Shown piece by piece: positions 27,273-36,047 of a stretch of 64,000 bases of DNA. Source of the stretch: JAKPUX01 sp035353815 (GTDB lineage: Bacteria; Zhuqueibacterota; Zhuqueibacteria; Residuimicrobiales; Residuimicrobiaceae). The position numbers were made by a program, and so were the translations under genes. The notes below the pieces were generated by a model. That model was not told where the DNA came from. It saw only the letters and a program-made list of their open reading frames with translations, and made no database searches. The DNA is taken from assembly GCA_035353815.1 (NCBI GenBank), contig DAOQAG010000001.1, positions 102,654 to 166,653 on the forward strand. The letters run 5' to 3'. How positions within the stretch are numbered: the stretch's first letter is position 1; every line of letters begins with the position of its first letter.

Positions 27273-28736
27273 TCAGCGCATCAGCACCATTTTTCGCGAC
27301 ACCATGCCCCCATCCCATTGCAGCTGATAAACGTAGAGACCTGCGGGATTGGCGCCGGCGTGCCAGACGACCCGGTGCAGGCCGGCGCTCTGGGAACCAT
27401 CCACGAGCCGGGCGACGTTCTGCCCGAGGCTGTTATAGATCGTCAACTGTACCCGCCCGGAGCCGGCCAGGGTGTAGGAGATCGTGGTCTCCGGATTGAA
27501 GGGATTGGGATAATTCTGCCGCAGGGCATAGTCCACCGGGGCAGCCGTCGTAACGGCGGCTACGCCGGATTCGATCCGGCAGGCGCTCTGCGCCAGATGA
27601 TAGAGAAAAAGATGGCCCACCGCGGCATACCAGACTTCGGAACGGTTGCTGATGTAGGTGAGGTGCTGCCAGGGATAGCTTTTATCCCATTCCACCACAT
27701 TGGGGTGGCACATCAAATAATAGACACTGTGATCGGCCAGGGCTGTATCAAAAGCACCGTTGAGATCATTGAGGTCATTGCTGCCGATTCCCCAGCCCAG
27801 CTGTGAAGCCGGCGGATCGAAAGCGCGCGTCACCCCGGCGTTGGTGAACATCTGCAGGGTCTCATTCCAGGCCGGCCAGCCGAAAAAGTTGCTGGTATAG
27901 AGACGGCCGAAGAGAAACTGGTTCACCGTCAGCAGCGAGTCGACGATCCGGTCGGTGCGCCCGTTGGGGGCGATCCAGAGGTAGACATATTCGCGCAAGC
28001 CCGAAGCGAAGAGCGCCGGCAGCTTGAGATTGCGAATGATATCCTCCTTGTTGCCCGTGATCTCCGCACCGTAATTCTTGTAAGGGAGAGAAGGATGGCT
28101 GCGGGAGTGGCACGCAGCTTCGACCAGCCCCGAGTCAAGCTGGGCCTGGATATAGGCGTAGACACTGCCATCCGCACCCCCCGAATTAATGCCGCAGCTG
28201 ACCCAAAGGTTGAAGGAGCGCAGGATGTGCAGAGCGCGCTGGAATTTGGCCTTGCTCCATCCGGCCATGTCATCGGCGCTCAGGGTGACCGCCATGCTGC
28301 GGTTGTCGTAGTAGGGAGCGATCCCGCTGCACGTGACGGGGAGGGCCTGCCCTGCAGCGTCGGTGATCCTGAGCATCAGCGAGTCGCTCTCGTCGGAAAA
28401 TCCCGCCGAAGCCAGGACCGTGGCGGCCGTCTCATCATAGCGAGCAGCGGCGATGCCGTTAAAAAAATCCCCGCTTTTTTTCTCCGGCAGCAGTTGCCAG
28501 GAGGCGCCCGTCCGATAGCGGTACCAGGCCTGCAAGCCGCTCTGCGCGGAGGGCAGATGCAGAACAAAGGTCAGGGGATAAGCAAATCCATAGTCGACAT
28601 GGGCCTTGGAGTCAATGGTGACCTGCACCTCCGTCGCTGCGGAGTGAATGAGGAGGATCTTTTCCTGGGCGGTGAGGAGCGTGGAGCAGAGTAACAGCAC
28701 CCCCATCGCGCCGGTAGCTGTAAAGCGAGGTATCAT
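27273..28736 (-). CDS. Secreted polysaccharide deacetylase-like protein with T9SS-type sorting domain
   Basis: A 487-residue exported protein: signal peptide ending LLTAQ, then a beta-rich N-terminal part, then a region with features of the NodB/CE4 fold (LSADDMAGWSK with the Asp pair, EAACHSRSHPSLP with the His-x4-His metal pair, YYLMCHPNVVEW near the end). The C-terminal 80 residues are a FlgD-like/type A sorting domain (QNYPNPFNPETTISYTL ... GLYVYQLQWDGG ... KMVLMR). The ATG at 28736 has AAGGA nearby. It is the first gene of the unit that also encodes the FG-GAP kinase and NtrC-type regulator. The deacetylase call is a fold inference; substrate is unknown. Confidence 0.72.
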   Translation of the reverse strand: MIPRFTATGAMGVLLLCSTLLTAQEKILLIHSAATEVQVTIDSKAHVDYGFAYPLTFVLHLPSAQSGLQAWYRYRTGASWQLLPEKKSGDFFNGIAAARYDETAATVLASAGFSDESDSLMLRITDAAGQALPVTCSGIAPYYDNRSMAVTLSADDMAGWSKAKFQRALHILRSFNLWVSCGINSGGADGSVYAYIQAQLDSGLVEAACHSRSHPSLPYKNYGAEITGNKEDIIRNLKLPALFASGLREYVYLWIAPNGRTDRIVDSLLTVNQFLFGRLYTSNFFGWPAWNETLQMFTNAGVTRAFDPPASQLGWGIGSNDLNDLNGAFDTALADHSVYYLMCHPNVVEWDKSYPWQHLTYISNRSEVWYAAVGHLFLYHLAQSACRIESGVAAVTTAAPVDYALRQNYPNPFNPETTISYTLAGSGRVQLTIYNSLGQNVARLVDGSQSAGLHRVVWHAGANPAGLYVYQLQWDGGMVSRKMVLMR

Positions 28737-28760
28737 GGTATTCCTTCCGGGTAGCCAGGC

Positions 28761-28790
28761 TTTCATATAAACTACACTTTTTCATATAAA
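28761..28790. repeat. Paired 11-bp direct repeat in a divergent promoter region
   Basis: TTTCATATAAA occurs at 28761-28771 and again at 28780-28790, a 19-base period (about two helical turns), between the starts of the deacetylase-like gene (minus, 28736) and the membrane protein (plus, 28893). It could be an operator for one or both genes. Confidence 0.5.
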
Positions 28791-28846
28791 AATCAACCAC
28801 TTTAACGGCTTTTGGCCGCTTTTAATCGTCTTTTTTGAAAACATTT

Positions 28847-28874
28847 TTGCTTTTTTGCGTAAAATGACTATACT
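28847..28874 (+). promoter_or_regulatory. Sigma-70-like promoter for the membrane protein at 28893
   Basis: TTGCTT (28847-28852), 16-base spacer, TATACT (28869-28874), followed by AAGGAGG at 28882-28888 and the ATG at 28893; the leader is very short. Confidence 0.6.
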
Positions 28875-28892
28875 ACATAAAAAGGAGGAGCT

Positions 28893-29828
28893 ATGCAGAT
28901 TCAATTTATTGCGCCCTTTGAGAGAGCCTATAATCGGATGAAATCCGCGTTGTTCCAGCCCTTTGATTTGCACAAGTGGATGGTGGTCGGGTTCACCGCG
29001 TTTCTCGCCGACTTGCTCGACGGCGGCGGGGGCGGGGGGAACGGCTTCAAAAAGCAGAGCGCCGGCGACTGGGGGGCCATTCTCAGCGGCCCTTACGAGG
29101 CCCTCGACTGGCTTAAAGCCAAGCCCGAATGGATGCTGCTGATACTTTTCGGCGGCCTCGCCGTGCTCGCGCTGGTCCTTATCTGCCTCTGGCTGAGTTC
29201 CCGCGGCAAGTTCATGTTCCTCGACAATGTCGTGCAGGATCGCGCTCTGGTCTCGCGGCCCTGGCATCAATACCGTGATCTGGCGCATTCTCTCTTTCGC
29301 TGGCGCGTGGCCTTCCTCGCCGCCATACTTTTGCTCGCAGGCGGCACCCTCTACCATATCTGGCGCATCGCTTATGCCCGCTGGACCGAATCCGGTGATC
29401 TTTGGGCGCTCCTGCCTTCGCTTCTGGTTTGGGGCGCCTTCTTTGCCGTCGTCGTCCTTGCCCTGGGCTACATCAAACTGCTCCTTGATCATTTCATCGT
29501 GCCGCTGATGTACAAGCATACCCTCACCTGTACCCAGGCCTGGGAGCGGTTCCTGCCGCTGCACTGGCGTCACCTCGGCAGTTTTGTGCTCTATGCCCTT
29601 TTCATTCTCGCCATCATCATCGCTCTGGGGGTCCTGGTGATCCTGGGCGGACTCTTCACCTGCTGTATCGGATTCATCCTCCTGATCATTCCCTACATCA
29701 GCTCCGTGGTGCTGCTCCCCTTCAGCTATTGGATCCGTACCTTCAGCCTCGAATTCCTCGCCCAGTTCGGCGACGAGTTCTCTCTCCAGACCGGGCATCC
29801 GGTTGAAGAGACCGCCATCCCGCAATAA
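28893..29828 (+). CDS. Polytopic membrane protein of unknown function
   Basis: A 311-residue protein with a conserved-looking soluble start (IQFIAPFERAYNRMKSALF and FDLHKWMVVGFTAFLADLLD), a Gly-rich loop (residues 45-52), and about five membrane helices (around 88-108, 140-158, 173-198, 226-252, 255-280). It resembles the uncharacterised DUF7544-type proteins found widely in FCB bacteria and archaea; I know no function. A strong ribosome site (AAGGAGG) and a hairpin terminator frame it as a single-gene unit. Confidence 0.82.
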   Translation: MQIQFIAPFERAYNRMKSALFQPFDLHKWMVVGFTAFLADLLDGGGGGGNGFKKQSAGDWGAILSGPYEALDWLKAKPEWMLLILFGGLAVLALVLICLWLSSRGKFMFLDNVVQDRALVSRPWHQYRDLAHSLFRWRVAFLAAILLLAGGTLYHIWRIAYARWTESGDLWALLPSLLVWGAFFAVVVLALGYIKLLLDHFIVPLMYKHTLTCTQAWERFLPLHWRHLGSFVLYALFILAIIIALGVLVILGGLFTCCIGFILLIIPYISSVVLLPFSYWIRTFSLEFLAQFGDEFSLQTGHPVEETAIPQ

Positions 29829-29854
29829 TACACCTGCGCCGCGTCCCGATCGTC

Positions 29855-29887
29855 ATGGGAGTGATGCTACATCACTCCCATTTTTTT
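29855..29887 (+). terminator. Rho-independent terminator of the membrane protein gene
   Basis: Perfect 12-bp stem ATGGGAGTGATG (29855-29866) and CATCACTCCCAT (29870-29881), loop CTA, then a run of seven T. Confidence 0.92.
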
Positions 29888-29934
29888 ATGGGAAATTTTC
29901 CGCGAAACTGCGTGTTTAATCCATCAGAATAACC

Positions 29935-29963
29935 TTGCTTCTGATGCCGCACTTTTGTAAAAT
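29935..29963 (+). promoter_or_regulatory. Sigma-70-like promoter for the subtilase
   Basis: TTGCTT (29935-29940), 17-base spacer, TAAAAT (29958-29963), about 25 bases before the expected transcript leader ends at the ATG 29996. Confidence 0.65.
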
Positions 29964-29995
29964 TTTAATCTATTAATTATAATGAGAGCTGCTCA

Positions 29996-32899
29996 ATGAT
30001 CCGAATGAAGCACCTGCATTCAGTGGTTGTTGTTTTCACCGCCGCCTCCCTTATCGCCCTGTTGCCGCGGTACGCCGCCGCACGGCAGTATTCAGCCCCG
30101 CCCGAGCCGCAGCCGGGTGTGGTTTCCCTGGCGCTCCGCGAGCCTGTTTCCGGTAACGCCATTTTGAACCGGACCGGGCAAGCGAGCCTCGACGCGACCC
30201 TGCGCGCCCTGCAGATTTATAACCTCGAACCCGTCGTCGCGACCGCCTCCGGCCTGCTGCAGAAGAGCAGCCATCGCACGCGCATCGATAACCTCTATAA
30301 TGCCTTCTATTCCGGCGGACGTCCCCCCGAAGAGGTGGCGCGCGCGCTGTCCCGGGATCCGGCGGTGGAATTCGCCGAGGCCCGCTACGAGGCGATCTTG
30401 ACCGCCACGCCCAATGACCCGCTCGCCGGCAAACAGTACTATCTCGACAAAATCAGACTGCCCCAGGCTTGGGACCTCTGCAAAGGAGAGCAGGGATCGG
30501 TGGTTATCGCCATCATCGACGGCGGTACCGATATCGCTCACCCCGATCTGGCAGGCAACCTCTGGACCAACAGCGGCGAAATCCCCGGCAATGGCCGGGA
30601 TGACGATGGCAACGGCTATATCGATGATCTCCACGGCTGGAACTTTGCCAACAACAGCGCCGATCCCTCCAGCCTCTTCTCGGGAACCCTGTACAGCAGC
30701 CACGGTACCCACACCGCGGGCGCGGCCTGCGCCGTCGCCAACAACCGCCTCGGTATTGCCGGCGTCAGCTGGAACGCGCGCTTGATGGCCCTCAATGCCG
30801 GCACGAAAACCGCGGATGACAAGATCGATGCCCTCAGCATTGACAAGGCGATCGCCTACGCCACCGCCAATGGCGCCAGCATCCTGAGTTGCAGCTTCAG
30901 CGGCGTCTACTCGGAAGTGACGCACCGCCTCATCCGCTATGCCGAGGAGGAGGGGCTGATTTGCGTCGCAGCCGCCGGCAACAGCGCCAGCCTTGCGGAT
31001 GCCGTCTTCCCGGCCAATTACCCCGGTGTGCTCGCGGTGGCGGCGACCGACAGCTCCGACCTGAAACCCTATTTCTCGAATTATGGCCCCACCATCGATG
31101 TCACCGCCCCGGGCGTCGGGATCTGGAGCACGATCGCCGGCACCGGCTACGAAGGGCCACTGTGGCAAGGCACCTCAATGTCGACGCCCATCGTGGCGGG
31201 CGTGGTCGCTCTGGTGATGACCCGGCATCCGGAGTGGAGCGGCTTGCAGGCCGCCGAACAGGTGCGCGTGACCGCGGACAACATCGATACACGCAATCCC
31301 GCCTACGCCGGCCAGCTCGGCCATGGCCGCATCAATGCCTGGCGCGCCCTGAACGAGTCCTGGCCTTCCTTGCGCATCACCGAGGTTCAGTTTACCGACC
31401 AGGACGGCGATAGCCTGATCGAACCGGGCGAGACGGTGGCCGTGAGCCTCTCCCTGACCAATTACCTCACCGCGGCGCAGAACCTCACCCTCAAATTGAG
31501 CGACAACAGCCCCTATACTACCTTGATCAACAGTACGGCCACCCTGCCCGCACTGGGCGCCGGAGCGAATACCGTATTGCAGCAGGCCTTCTCCTTCAAG
31601 GTGGCCAGCGGCACTCCCAGCAATCATGCGATCGACTTTGCCCTGACCATCTCCAGCGGCGAATACCAGGATGTCGACCATTTCAGCCTGACCGTTCTGC
31701 CCTCTTTCGCCGATATTGGCATCAACAATCTCTTCACCACCGTCACCTGCATTGGCCGGATCGGCGCTGCCGATCCCAACACCGGCGGCACCGGCATCGG
31801 CCTGGTCTATAAATCGGGCAGCAGCCTCCTCTTCGAGGGCGCCCTCATCGCCGGGACGGGAGCGGATCGGATCGTCAATGCCGCCCGCGGCATTCTGGAT
31901 TACACCAACAGTCAGATCAATGATGAGGATTTCACCGCTGCGGAGAACGGCGATGTCCGCGTCGCCACCCCGGGGCAAACTCTCGATCAGGAGAGCAGTG
32001 CCATCTTTGACGACCACACCGCGGCCAAACCCCTGAACATCCGCATCACCCAGCAGACCTTTGCCAGCCGGGAGCAGCGCTACGCCGACATCGTCCTCTT
32101 CCGCTATACCATCCACAATCTCGGCGCCCAGCCGCTGGAGAATTTCCATTTCGGCATCTTTTGCGATTGGGATATGGATGCTACCAGCTATGCCACCAAC
32201 GTCGCCGACTTCGATGCCAGCCGCCGCATGGGCTATGCCTATGATACCGGGTCAGGTCCCAAGACCCATGTCGGCGTGGTGCTCCTGACCGCCGGCGGGA
32301 TCTCCTACCGCGCCATCATGAACGACAATGCCGATCCCCTCAATCCCAGCTGGGCCCTGCATGACGGCTTTACCGATGCCGAAAAATGGCAGGCGATCAG
32401 CGGCGGACTGGTTCAGATCAGGGTCGGACCGGCCGATATCTCCAACGTCATCGCCTCCGGTCCGCATTCGATTGCCGGCAACGGCGACCTCATCCTCGAT
32501 TTTGCCTTCATCGCCGCCGACGATTTGGCCGGCTTGCAGGCCGATGCGGACAGCGCACGCACACTCTGGCACGATCTCTTCACCACCGGCGTCGTCAGCC
32601 CGCCCGCCACCGCCTTGCCGGCGCAATGGGCCCTTGAGGCCAATTACCCCAATCCCTTCAATGACGGGACGACGATCTGCTACAGTCTCCCGGCCGCCGC
32701 GCCGGTCCGTCTGGAGATCTACGACCTCGCCGGACGGCGGATCCGCGAACTGGTCGATGCAACCCAGCCGTCCGGCTATCATGAGATCCATTGGGATGGC
32801 CGCGATCAGCTGGGCCGGAGCGCAGCCAGCGGCACTTACCTCTGCCGGCTGCGCAGCAGCGGCCGGGAACTTCACCGCAAACTCTTGCTGCTGCGATAA
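29996..32899 (+). CDS. Secreted subtilisin-like (S8) protease with C-terminal sorting domain
   Basis: A 967-residue exported protease. A signal peptide (to about residue 28, AAARQ) and a propeptide (to about 140) precede the S8 domain with the complete triad: Asp175 in AIIDGGTDIAHPD, His236 in SSHGTHTAGAA, Ser394 in QGTSMSTPIVAG; the oxyanion Asn is in AAAGNSA. A long beta-rich region follows, and the last 80 residues form a FlgD-like type A sorting domain (ANYPNPFNDGTTICYSL ... GTYLCRLRSSG ... KLLLLR). It is probably carried across the outer membrane by a type IX-like route. Ribosome site is weak; an ATG at 30005 is an alternative start. Confidence 0.92.
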   Translation: MIRMKHLHSVVVVFTAASLIALLPRYAAARQYSAPPEPQPGVVSLALREPVSGNAILNRTGQASLDATLRALQIYNLEPVVATASGLLQKSSHRTRIDNLYNAFYSGGRPPEEVARALSRDPAVEFAEARYEAILTATPNDPLAGKQYYLDKIRLPQAWDLCKGEQGSVVIAIIDGGTDIAHPDLAGNLWTNSGEIPGNGRDDDGNGYIDDLHGWNFANNSADPSSLFSGTLYSSHGTHTAGAACAVANNRLGIAGVSWNARLMALNAGTKTADDKIDALSIDKAIAYATANGASILSCSFSGVYSEVTHRLIRYAEEEGLICVAAAGNSASLADAVFPANYPGVLAVAATDSSDLKPYFSNYGPTIDVTAPGVGIWSTIAGTGYEGPLWQGTSMSTPIVAGVVALVMTRHPEWSGLQAAEQVRVTADNIDTRNPAYAGQLGHGRINAWRALNESWPSLRITEVQFTDQDGDSLIEPGETVAVSLSLTNYLTAAQNLTLKLSDNSPYTTLINSTATLPALGAGANTVLQQAFSFKVASGTPSNHAIDFALTISSGEYQDVDHFSLTVLPSFADIGINNLFTTVTCIGRIGAADPNTGGTGIGLVYKSGSSLLFEGALIAGTGADRIVNAARGILDYTNSQINDEDFTAAENGDVRVATPGQTLDQESSAIFDDHTAAKPLNIRITQQTFASREQRYADIVLFRYTIHNLGAQPLENFHFGIFCDWDMDATSYATNVADFDASRRMGYAYDTGSGPKTHVGVVLLTAGGISYRAIMNDNADPLNPSWALHDGFTDAEKWQAISGGLVQIRVGPADISNVIASGPHSIAGNGDLILDFAFIAADDLAGLQADADSARTLWHDLFTTGVVSPPATALPAQWALEANYPNPFNDGTTICYSLPAAAPVRLEIYDLAGRRIRELVDATQPSGYHEIHWDGRDQLGRSAASGTYLCRLRSSGRELHRKLLLLR

Positions 32900-32984
32900 A
32901 GACGCCGCGCCGGCAGCAAGTTCACCGGCGCCAAAAACCGCCGGCACGCGGGTGCTGCTGCGATAAAGACGCCGCGCCGGCAGC
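32886..32984 (+). repeat. 32-bp direct repeat across the subtilase stop codon
   Basis: A 32-base unit beginning TGCTGCTGCGATAAAGACGC is found at 32886-32917, covering the last codons and stop of the subtilase, and again without mismatch at 32953-32984 in the intergenic region. Confidence 0.9.
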
Positions 32985-33059
32985 GTCCCGGCCCGCTGCA
33001 GCACAGCGGTTTGCCACGGCGCTAATTCCAGACTCCCGCTTGCAACCCCGGAGGCCTCC

Positions 33060-35126
33060 ATGGCTGAGCCCCGATTCTTGTCCCGGCTGTTGATCCTCAC
33101 CTGTGCGTTCCTGGGCCTGCGCGCCACCGCCCAGCCGGTGCTGTTTTCCCCTCCCAAAAGCCCGCGCATCGCCAACTATGATATCGCCGTCCGCCTCGAT
33201 ATCAGGACCCATCGGCTGCACGGACGTGAGATCCTGCGCTGGCGCAACACCGCAGCGATGCCGCTCTCCGAACTGCAATTTCACCTCTACCTCAATGGCT
33301 TCCGCAACAGCCACTCCACCTACATGCGCGAATCCGGCAAGGGCGGCCGCGCATCCCACGATGCGGAGGAGTGGGGATATATCGAAGTGGATTCGCTGAC
33401 CAGTGCGGCCGGGGAAAACTGGCTGCCCCTGACCTCCTTCATCCAGCCCGACGACGGCAACCCGGAAGACAAAAGCGTCCTGCGCCTCCAGCTGCCGCGC
33501 CCCTTGCCGCCGGGAGAGACCCTCACCCTGCACCTGGCCTTTACCGCCCAGCTGCCGGCGCCGCCCGTAGCGCGCACCGGCATCAAGGAAGAGTTTGTCA
33601 TGGCCGGCCAGTGGTTCCCCAAGATCGGCGTCTGTGAGAACGGAACATGGAACTGCCACCAGTTCCATGCCAACTCGGAATTCTTTGCCGATTTCGGGGT
33701 CTACAACGTCGATATCACCGTGCCGCGCGGCCATATCGTCGGCGCCACCGGCCTCGAGTTCGCTGTTCAGGACAATGCCGACAGCACCATCACCCACCGC
33801 TATCATGCCGAAGATGTCCATGATTTCGCCTGGACTTCCAGCCCTGATTTTGTCGTCTTCACCGGCCGCAGCCGGGGCGTTGCGATCAGCGCCCTGGTGC
33901 AGAAGGATCATGCCCGCCAGGGCGCAAGATATATCAAGGCGGCGGAGACCGCTGTCGCCTGGTTCCATGACCAGTATGGCGAGTATCCCTACAGCCATCT
34001 CACCGTCGTCGATCCCCGCCGCGGCGCTATGGCCACCGGCGGAATGGAATACCCCACCTTGATCACTGCCTGGGGCGCCTACAGCATGCCGGCGGGCCTC
34101 CATCCCCTGGAGATGGTGATCATGCACGAATTCGGCCATAACTATTGGTACCACCTGGTCGCCTCGAATGAATTCGAAGAGGCCTGGCTCGATGAGGGGA
34201 TCAATACCTTCAGCGAGATCGGGATCCTTGCCGACACCTACGGCGAGAGCGGGAGCATGGTGGATTTCTGGGGCCTCAAACTCGGCGATACCCAGCTGCA
34301 GCGGCTCGGTTATATCTCCCAACCCGGGCTCGATCCCGTCCTTTTGCCCTCGTGGCAGTACGCTTCGAACGCCAGTTACTCCAGCATGTCGTACAACAAG
34401 CCCGGTCTGGTGCTGCTCACTCTGCAGAATTATCTCGGCCGCGAGACCATGAACCGGATATTGCGCACCTGGCTCGCGCGCTGGCAGTTCAAACATCCCC
34501 ATACAAGCGATTTCATCGCGGTGGCCAATGAGGTCTCGGGGCAGAATCTCGACTGGTTTTTTGACCAGGCCCTGAACACCACCGCCGTGCTGGACTATAG
34601 CGTCAGCAGGGTCAGCAGCGAAAAGGTGAGCAAAGGCCGCGGGTTTGATTTGGACCTCGATATTCCCACCTCCGCCACGACAGTGCCGGGAACGGGGCAG
34701 GCGGCTCAGGATTCCAGTGCCCTTGCTGCGGATACCACTGGCGTCCCGGCAATCTCGCCGGCCCCGGGAGAAGCCAAAGGCACCGTCTTTGAAACCCGGG
34801 TGGAGGTGCGCCGGCTCGGCGACTTTATCTTCCCGGTTGAAGTGGAGATGATCTTCGCCGGCGGCGATACCGTCCGCGAAAACTGGGACGGCCGGGCGCG
34901 CTGGAAACGCTTCATCCTCACCCGCCCCACCCCGCTGGTCTCGGCGGCCGTCGACCCCGAGAACAAAATCCCGCTGGATGTGCAGCTCACCAACAACAGC
35001 CGCACCATCGATCCGCAGCCCGCCGGTCTCAACAAATGGACCGCCCGGCTCCTGTTCTGGACGCAGTTTCTCTTTGATGCGCCGCAGGTGCTCAACCTGC
35101 TCACCGCTTTCTCCATGAACCTGTAA
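33060..35126 (+). CDS. Secreted M1 family aminopeptidase-like zinc metallopeptidase
   Basis: A 688-residue peptidase with signal peptide (MAEPRFLSRLLILTCAFLGL ending at ATAQ). The gluzincin motif is intact: HEFGH at 356-360 and the third ligand Glu379 in WLDEGINTFSE; the substrate-side motif is GGMEYPTL in place of GAMEN. The N-terminal beta domain (YDIAVRLDIRTHRLHGREIL) is the usual M1 saddle. It lacks a sorting domain. CGGAGG lies close before the ATG. The next gene, a membrane protein, starts 20 bases downstream. Confidence 0.92.
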   Translation: MAEPRFLSRLLILTCAFLGLRATAQPVLFSPPKSPRIANYDIAVRLDIRTHRLHGREILRWRNTAAMPLSELQFHLYLNGFRNSHSTYMRESGKGGRASHDAEEWGYIEVDSLTSAAGENWLPLTSFIQPDDGNPEDKSVLRLQLPRPLPPGETLTLHLAFTAQLPAPPVARTGIKEEFVMAGQWFPKIGVCENGTWNCHQFHANSEFFADFGVYNVDITVPRGHIVGATGLEFAVQDNADSTITHRYHAEDVHDFAWTSSPDFVVFTGRSRGVAISALVQKDHARQGARYIKAAETAVAWFHDQYGEYPYSHLTVVDPRRGAMATGGMEYPTLITAWGAYSMPAGLHPLEMVIMHEFGHNYWYHLVASNEFEEAWLDEGINTFSEIGILADTYGESGSMVDFWGLKLGDTQLQRLGYISQPGLDPVLLPSWQYASNASYSSMSYNKPGLVLLTLQNYLGRETMNRILRTWLARWQFKHPHTSDFIAVANEVSGQNLDWFFDQALNTTAVLDYSVSRVSSEKVSKGRGFDLDLDIPTSATTVPGTGQAAQDSSALAADTTGVPAISPAPGEAKGTVFETRVEVRRLGDFIFPVEVEMIFAGGDTVRENWDGRARWKRFILTRPTPLVSAAVDPENKIPLDVQLTNNSRTIDPQPAGLNKWTARLLFWTQFLFDAPQVLNLLTAFSMNL

Positions 35127-35146
35127 CCGGCACTGAGGAACTCTAT

Positions 35147-36028
35147 ATGCTGCTCCATGCGTTGCGCGCTGCCCTGGTCCGCCTCGTTGCTCTCAAGCGG
35201 CTGTGGCTTCTCTATTATCTGCCCGGCCTGATCCTGGCCGCCCTGGTGGCCCTGCCCGCCCGTTCGATCATAGCGGCGTGGGCCGGAAATACCCTCGCCG
35301 CCGCCCGGCTCGGGGAGGGCTTCGATGCGACCTTTTTCATCGAGCTCTTTGCCTTCCGCGGCAGCGCCTTGACACCGCTGCTGCTCCTGCTGCTCCTTCT
35401 CGCTCCGCTCTATGGGCTGCTGCAGCTCTTCTTTTCCGGCGGCGCGCTTAAACTGCTCGGCAGCGATCACCCGTGGCGGCCGCGCGAATTCTGGGATGCC
35501 TGCGGCCGCTATTTCGGCCGCATCTTCCGCCTCTTCCTCTGGAGCCTGCCGCTCCTGCTGGTGCTCCTGCTGCTGCCCTTTCTTGCCAATCTAGTCAAAC
35601 GCCTTTTCTGGGGAAAGGATCCAGGCGATGATATCACCCTCTGGTTCAGCTATGTCAAGATGGCGGGCCGCTTCGTCAGCCTGATGCTCTGGAGCCTGTG
35701 TTTCGATTATGCCCGCATCCTGCTGGTCGCGCGGAATGAAAAAAAGAGCCGCCGCCTGCTGCGCCCCGTCTTGCGTTTCGTCTGGAGCCATTTCGGCCGC
35801 CTCTTCACTCTTGCGCTGATCCTCGCCGGCGTCTCGTTGGCCGGCCTTCTGCTGTATCATCTGATCGCCCGGCAGCTCGGCGCTTCTGCGACCACTATCG
35901 TCTTGCTCGTCATCTGCCAGCAACTTTTCATGCTCTTCCGCGCCGGCATGCGGCTCCTGGGCCTGGGCGCCCAGGTGCAGCTCTATTTGCGCCTCAGTGG
36001 CAGCCGGGCGGAACAGGCCATGGCCTGA
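35147..36028 (+). CDS. Polytopic membrane protein of unknown function
   Basis: A 293-residue protein with about six membrane helices (around 18-40, 68-90, 123-145, 170-190, 220-240, 250-270) separated by Arg-rich loops. It has no enzyme motif I recognise. Overall character resembles the membrane proteins at 224 and 28893. GAGGA seven bases before the ATG supports the start. It is in line with the M1 peptidase upstream and the CBM9-like gene 19 bases downstream, so a shared transcript is likely. Confidence 0.8.
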   Translation: MLLHALRAALVRLVALKRLWLLYYLPGLILAALVALPARSIIAAWAGNTLAAARLGEGFDATFFIELFAFRGSALTPLLLLLLLLAPLYGLLQLFFSGGALKLLGSDHPWRPREFWDACGRYFGRIFRLFLWSLPLLLVLLLLPFLANLVKRLFWGKDPGDDITLWFSYVKMAGRFVSLMLWSLCFDYARILLVARNEKKSRRLLRPVLRFVWSHFGRLFTLALILAGVSLAGLLLYHLIARQLGASATTIVLLVICQQLFMLFRAGMRLLGLGAQVQLYLRLSGSRAEQAMA

Positions 36029-36047
36029 TCCGGAAAGGAGATCTACT

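Noticed and set aside
28736..28893. Sigma-54 (-24/-12) promoter near the NtrC-type regulator unit
   Set aside because: No TGGCAC-N5-TTGC-like element with right spacing was found on either strand.
32922..34502. 526-residue minus-strand frame opposite the M1 peptidase
   Set aside because: Covers the catalytic region of a sure plus-strand gene.
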